From JAVBOW01 sp031550125 (lineage in GTDB: Bacteria > Bacteroidota > Bacteroidia > Bacteroidales > Rikenellaceae): 64,000 bases of DNA. The notes beneath the pieces are model-generated. The model saw only the letters and a list, made by a program, of their open reading frames with translations, searched no databases and was not told the DNA's origin. The translations under genes were made by a program, and so were the position numbers. The number at the start of each line of letters is the position of its first letter. Positions within the stretch are counted from its first letter, which is position 1. The stretch is from the NCBI GenBank assembly GCA_031550125.1, contig JAVBOW010000005.1:1-64000 (forward strand), given 5' to 3'. Positions 61,797-64,000 of this stretch are shown piece after piece.

Positions 61797-63230
61797 TTAT
61801 AATGACCAGAGGAAAGCCAGCAGGTCATCGCGCTCCGTTTTGGGCATGCGGCGGAAAAGCTCGCGCGACACGGCGCCTTCGCCTCCGTGCCACATGATGG
61901 CCTCGGTGAAGTTGCGTGCGCGGCCGTCGTGCAGGAAGTAGGTGTGGCCGTTGACCATCTGTTGCAGGCCCACGCCCCAGAGCGGCGTTGTACGCCACTC
62001 GTCGCCCTCGGCCAGCCCGGCTTTCAGCCCGTCTGCCAACTCCGGACCCATATCGTGCAGCAGGAAATCCGAGTAGGGGTGGATCACCTGGCCTGTGAGC
62101 CAAGGCATTCGCGTGCCGTTCAGCAACACCGGCGCATCCTGCCTGGTATGCAGCGTGGGGGTGTGGCAGAGTTGACACTTGGCTTTGTAAAACGCCTTCT
62201 CGCCGCGAAGCACTTTTTCGTCCGTCACGTTGCGGCGGGCGGGTACACCCAACCCGTGCATATACAGGTCGACGTTCTCCATCTCACGGGTGGTGATCTG
62301 GATGCCGTAATGCGAGTAGCCGATCATCTGGCTTTGGCCGTGGGCTACCTCTTCGGGGAATCGGTCACTAGTAACCCCCATGTCCGACGAGAACCCCAAT
62401 TCTACCGTCAGGTCGGCATGCTGGGCCTTGTTGCCCGATACGCCGATAAAGGTTTTGTTACGCTCCTGAATATAGTTCAGCCTCCCGCTGATACCGTATT
62501 CGGGGTAGTTGCTTTGGGCGGCCAGTCGCACCAGTTCGTCCGGGTCGAGCGCCATGATCTGGCCCATACCCACGTGCCGCAGCGGAATACGCACGCTCAC
62601 GATAAGCTGGTCGACAGGTATCTCGCGGTCATACCACTCGGTGATGGTATAGTGGGGGGTGTAGAGTTTATATCTCTCCCCGTCCGGGAAACTGTACTCC
62701 TTTTCGGTGTACTCGACCTTGAGCTTGCCCTCGGCAACAGAGCCGTAGATAGCCTGGTCGTGCAGCACGCGGCCGTATGTTTTGAAAAATGCTCCGTTCT
62801 TGCGGGTTATATAAACCAGGTGCGAAGAAAAACCATAGGGTCCTGAGCCGCCGTCGGTCCACAACGTGGGGCGTGTGCGCCCTGCGTTGCGGTGGCAACT
62901 GCCGCACGCGAAACCGGCATACAGCGGACCGAGACCGCCGCCTTTGTCGTCGCCCGTGACTCGCGCGTTGTTGTAGCCCATGTCGCCCAGTGTGAAGCGG
63001 GTGAGCAGCGACCCGGTAACCCACCCTGCGGGGTTGTCGTATGCTTTGCTGGTGGTGATGAAAGTGGTCGACGTACCGGCGGACAGTTCAGCGTCTTTCG
63101 CCGCGCGACCGTTGGGTTTGAGGATCGGATCGTACTCTATTTTCTGACAACCGCCTAAACAAGCCAAAGTGCAAAGCCCCGCAAGGAGCTTTGCACCCGG
63201 CGTGCAAAGGGTTTTATGTTTCAGGAACAT
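61797..63230 (-). CDS. Di-heme oxidoreductase of the DUF1111 family
   Basis: A 477-residue lipoprotein (lipobox near LGGC, Cys28) with two c-type heme motifs, CGSCH at about 109-113 and CQLCH near 350. The rest matches the DUF1111/putative thiol oxidoreductase family (di-heme peroxidase-like). These are often encoded next to imelysins, as here (9-nt gap). It probably oxidises or reduces a small molecule in the periplasm, with electrons passing to the neighbouring heme lipoprotein. Confidence 0.88.
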   Translation of the reverse strand: MFLKHKTLCTPGAKLLAGLCTLACLGGCQKIEYDPILKPNGRAAKDAELSAGTSTTFITTSKAYDNPAGWVTGSLLTRFTLGDMGYNNARVTGDDKGGGLGPLYAGFACGSCHRNAGRTRPTLWTDGGSGPYGFSSHLVYITRKNGAFFKTYGRVLHDQAIYGSVAEGKLKVEYTEKEYSFPDGERYKLYTPHYTITEWYDREIPVDQLIVSVRIPLRHVGMGQIMALDPDELVRLAAQSNYPEYGISGRLNYIQERNKTFIGVSGNKAQHADLTVELGFSSDMGVTSDRFPEEVAHGQSQMIGYSHYGIQITTREMENVDLYMHGLGVPARRNVTDEKVLRGEKAFYKAKCQLCHTPTLHTRQDAPVLLNGTRMPWLTGQVIHPYSDFLLHDMGPELADGLKAGLAEGDEWRTTPLWGVGLQQMVNGHTYFLHDGRARNFTEAIMWHGGEGAVSRELFRRMPKTERDDLLAFLWSL

Positions 63231-63239
63231 ATTTTCAAA

Positions 63240-64000
63240 TTAGATGATTTGCTTGAGCCTGGCTATCGACTCGCCCAGTGTTTTGGCAGCGGTCGCGGCC
63301 GCTTCGATGGCGGTACCGTCATCCGTGAGGTGGTTGATGAAGGGCTGCTGCATCTGGCCGATCTTGTTGATGGCGTTGTTGATCGCAGCCACGATCTCGG
63401 CGTGCAGGGCAGGATTGTGTTCCTGGGCGAACGAGGCCAGCGAAGAGGCGGCTATCTGACCGTCGCGACTGCCGTAATAGGCGTTGCGGATGCTGCGCAT
63501 ATTGTTCTGGAAGTCCACGCGCGAGTTCCACGCGAAGCGCGATTCCACAAGCGCCGGGTCGGGCGTGCCGTCGCCGTCTTCGCCCTCATAGGGGGCGAGT
63601 ATCTTGCCGTCGCACACCTCGTCGGCAATCTCGATGCAACCGTCGATTATGGCTTCCACTACGTTATATTGCGAGGTGTAGGGATGTTTCGTCTCTTTGA
63701 ACACCGAGGCGTAGCTGCTCGCATTGATAGTGGGGTCGCCCGTGCCGTCGAAGTATTTCGGCACATCCCAGTAGCTGCCCATGGCGGTCACCGCGCCTTG
63801 GTCTTTGGTGGAGATTCCGCTCGTGCCTTTCCATGCGGCCCAAACGCGGATGCAGTCGTCGCGCAGCACGGTGGCGGCCGAAACCATGTATTTGATCTGG
63901 CGGTCGGTCAGCGCGGTGTAGGTTTTAGCCGCGCCGCCTTCGAAAATCAGGTACTCGATGGTATGGTATCCCCTCAGACCTTCGGGATAGGCGCACACGT
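63240..64000 (-). CDS. Imelysin-family protein (C-terminal part)
   Basis: The last ~250 residues of an imelysin (M75-like) protein, cut by the window edge. The GxHxxE-type motif appears as GYHTIEYLIFEGG near the start of the visible part. A helical bundle follows (ESRFAWNSRVDFQNNMRSIRNAYYG, split here, and later IAALL-like helices ending LKQII). Imelysins are periplasmic iron- or heme-binding proteins of the EfeO/IrpA class. The true start lies beyond 64000. It heads the six-gene operon as far as can be seen. Confidence 0.88.
   Translation of the reverse strand, partial: VCAYPEGLRGYHTIEYLIFEGGAAKTYTALTDRQIKYMVSAATVLRDDCIRVWAAWKGTSGISTKDQGAVTAMGSYWDVPKYFDGTGDPTINASSYASVFKETKHPYTSQYNVVEAIIDGCIEIADEVCDGKILAPYEGEDGDGTPDPALVESRFAWNSRVDFQNNMRSIRNAYYGSRDGQIAASSLASFAQEHNPALHAEIVAAINNAINKIGQMQQPFINHLTDDGTAIEAAATAAKTLGESIARLKQII

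Overview
The window reads as chromosomal DNA of a GC-rich member of the Bacteroidales, probably Rikenellaceae (Alistipes-like). The support is indirect but consistent. Promoters follow the Bacteroidetes pattern TTG-N19..21-TAnnTTTG in front of tRNA-Ala, eno, pgk, efp, sdhC and ftsY. Family proteins typical of this order are present (DUF4831, DUF4837, the sdhCAB type, RNase Y next to ZapA). Menaquinone is made by the futalosine route (mqnA). Almost everything is housekeeping or metabolic; there is no phage, conjugative element, CRISPR array or transposase gene.

Layout. 1-640: gene-free left edge with a ~230-bp imperfect palindrome, an intact copy of a small mobile repeat and a long hairpin. 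640-7350: rny, a probable 6S RNA, zapA with a coiled-coil partner, rimO, an FkbM methyltransferase, ftsY, a TonB protein and tRNA-Ala(GGC). 7387-13480: rlmN, a thioredoxin-fold protein, ohr, eno and two related outer-membrane proteins, interspersed with more repeat copies. 13478-18890: corA, mqnA, recQ, an RNase D-like exonuclease, dtd and a MazG-like protein. 18953-23966: a five-gene heterodisulfide-reductase-like iron-sulfur operon. 24102-28051: an ispD cluster and an M23 peptidase. 28133-30077: lspA, cysE and a nested cluster of repeat copies. 30144-39220: sdhCAB, a formyl-THF cyclo-ligase, and acn-icd-gltA, giving the oxidative TCA branch. 39387-51966: a membrane-anchored XRE regulator pair, pgk, a tRNA methyltransferase, DUF4831, an LTA-synthase-like operon, a polysaccharide deacetylase, ubiX and efp. 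52249-56298: a MarR-controlled sulfur-handling operon that includes a CoA-disulfide-reductase/rhodanese/TusA/DsrE fusion. 56343-64000: a heme/iron operon (imelysin, di-heme DUF1111 protein, porin, heme lipoprotein, Rid-like protein, CcsBA).

The most distinctive non-coding feature is a family of ~214-bp MITE-like elements, with ~24-bp imperfect terminal inverted repeats and, in two copies, exact 8-bp target-site duplications. It has at least seven loci in 64 kb, all intergenic, including a 77-bp miniature that still carries its duplication. No transposase is present, so the family must be mobilised in trans or be fossil.

The operons suggest a menaquinone-based anaerobic metabolism: quinone synthesis (mqnA, ubiX), a succinate dehydrogenase/fumarate reductase, a membrane-bound HdrD-like oxidoreductase with soluble Hdr partners, cytochrome c assembly, and thiol/persulfide handling.
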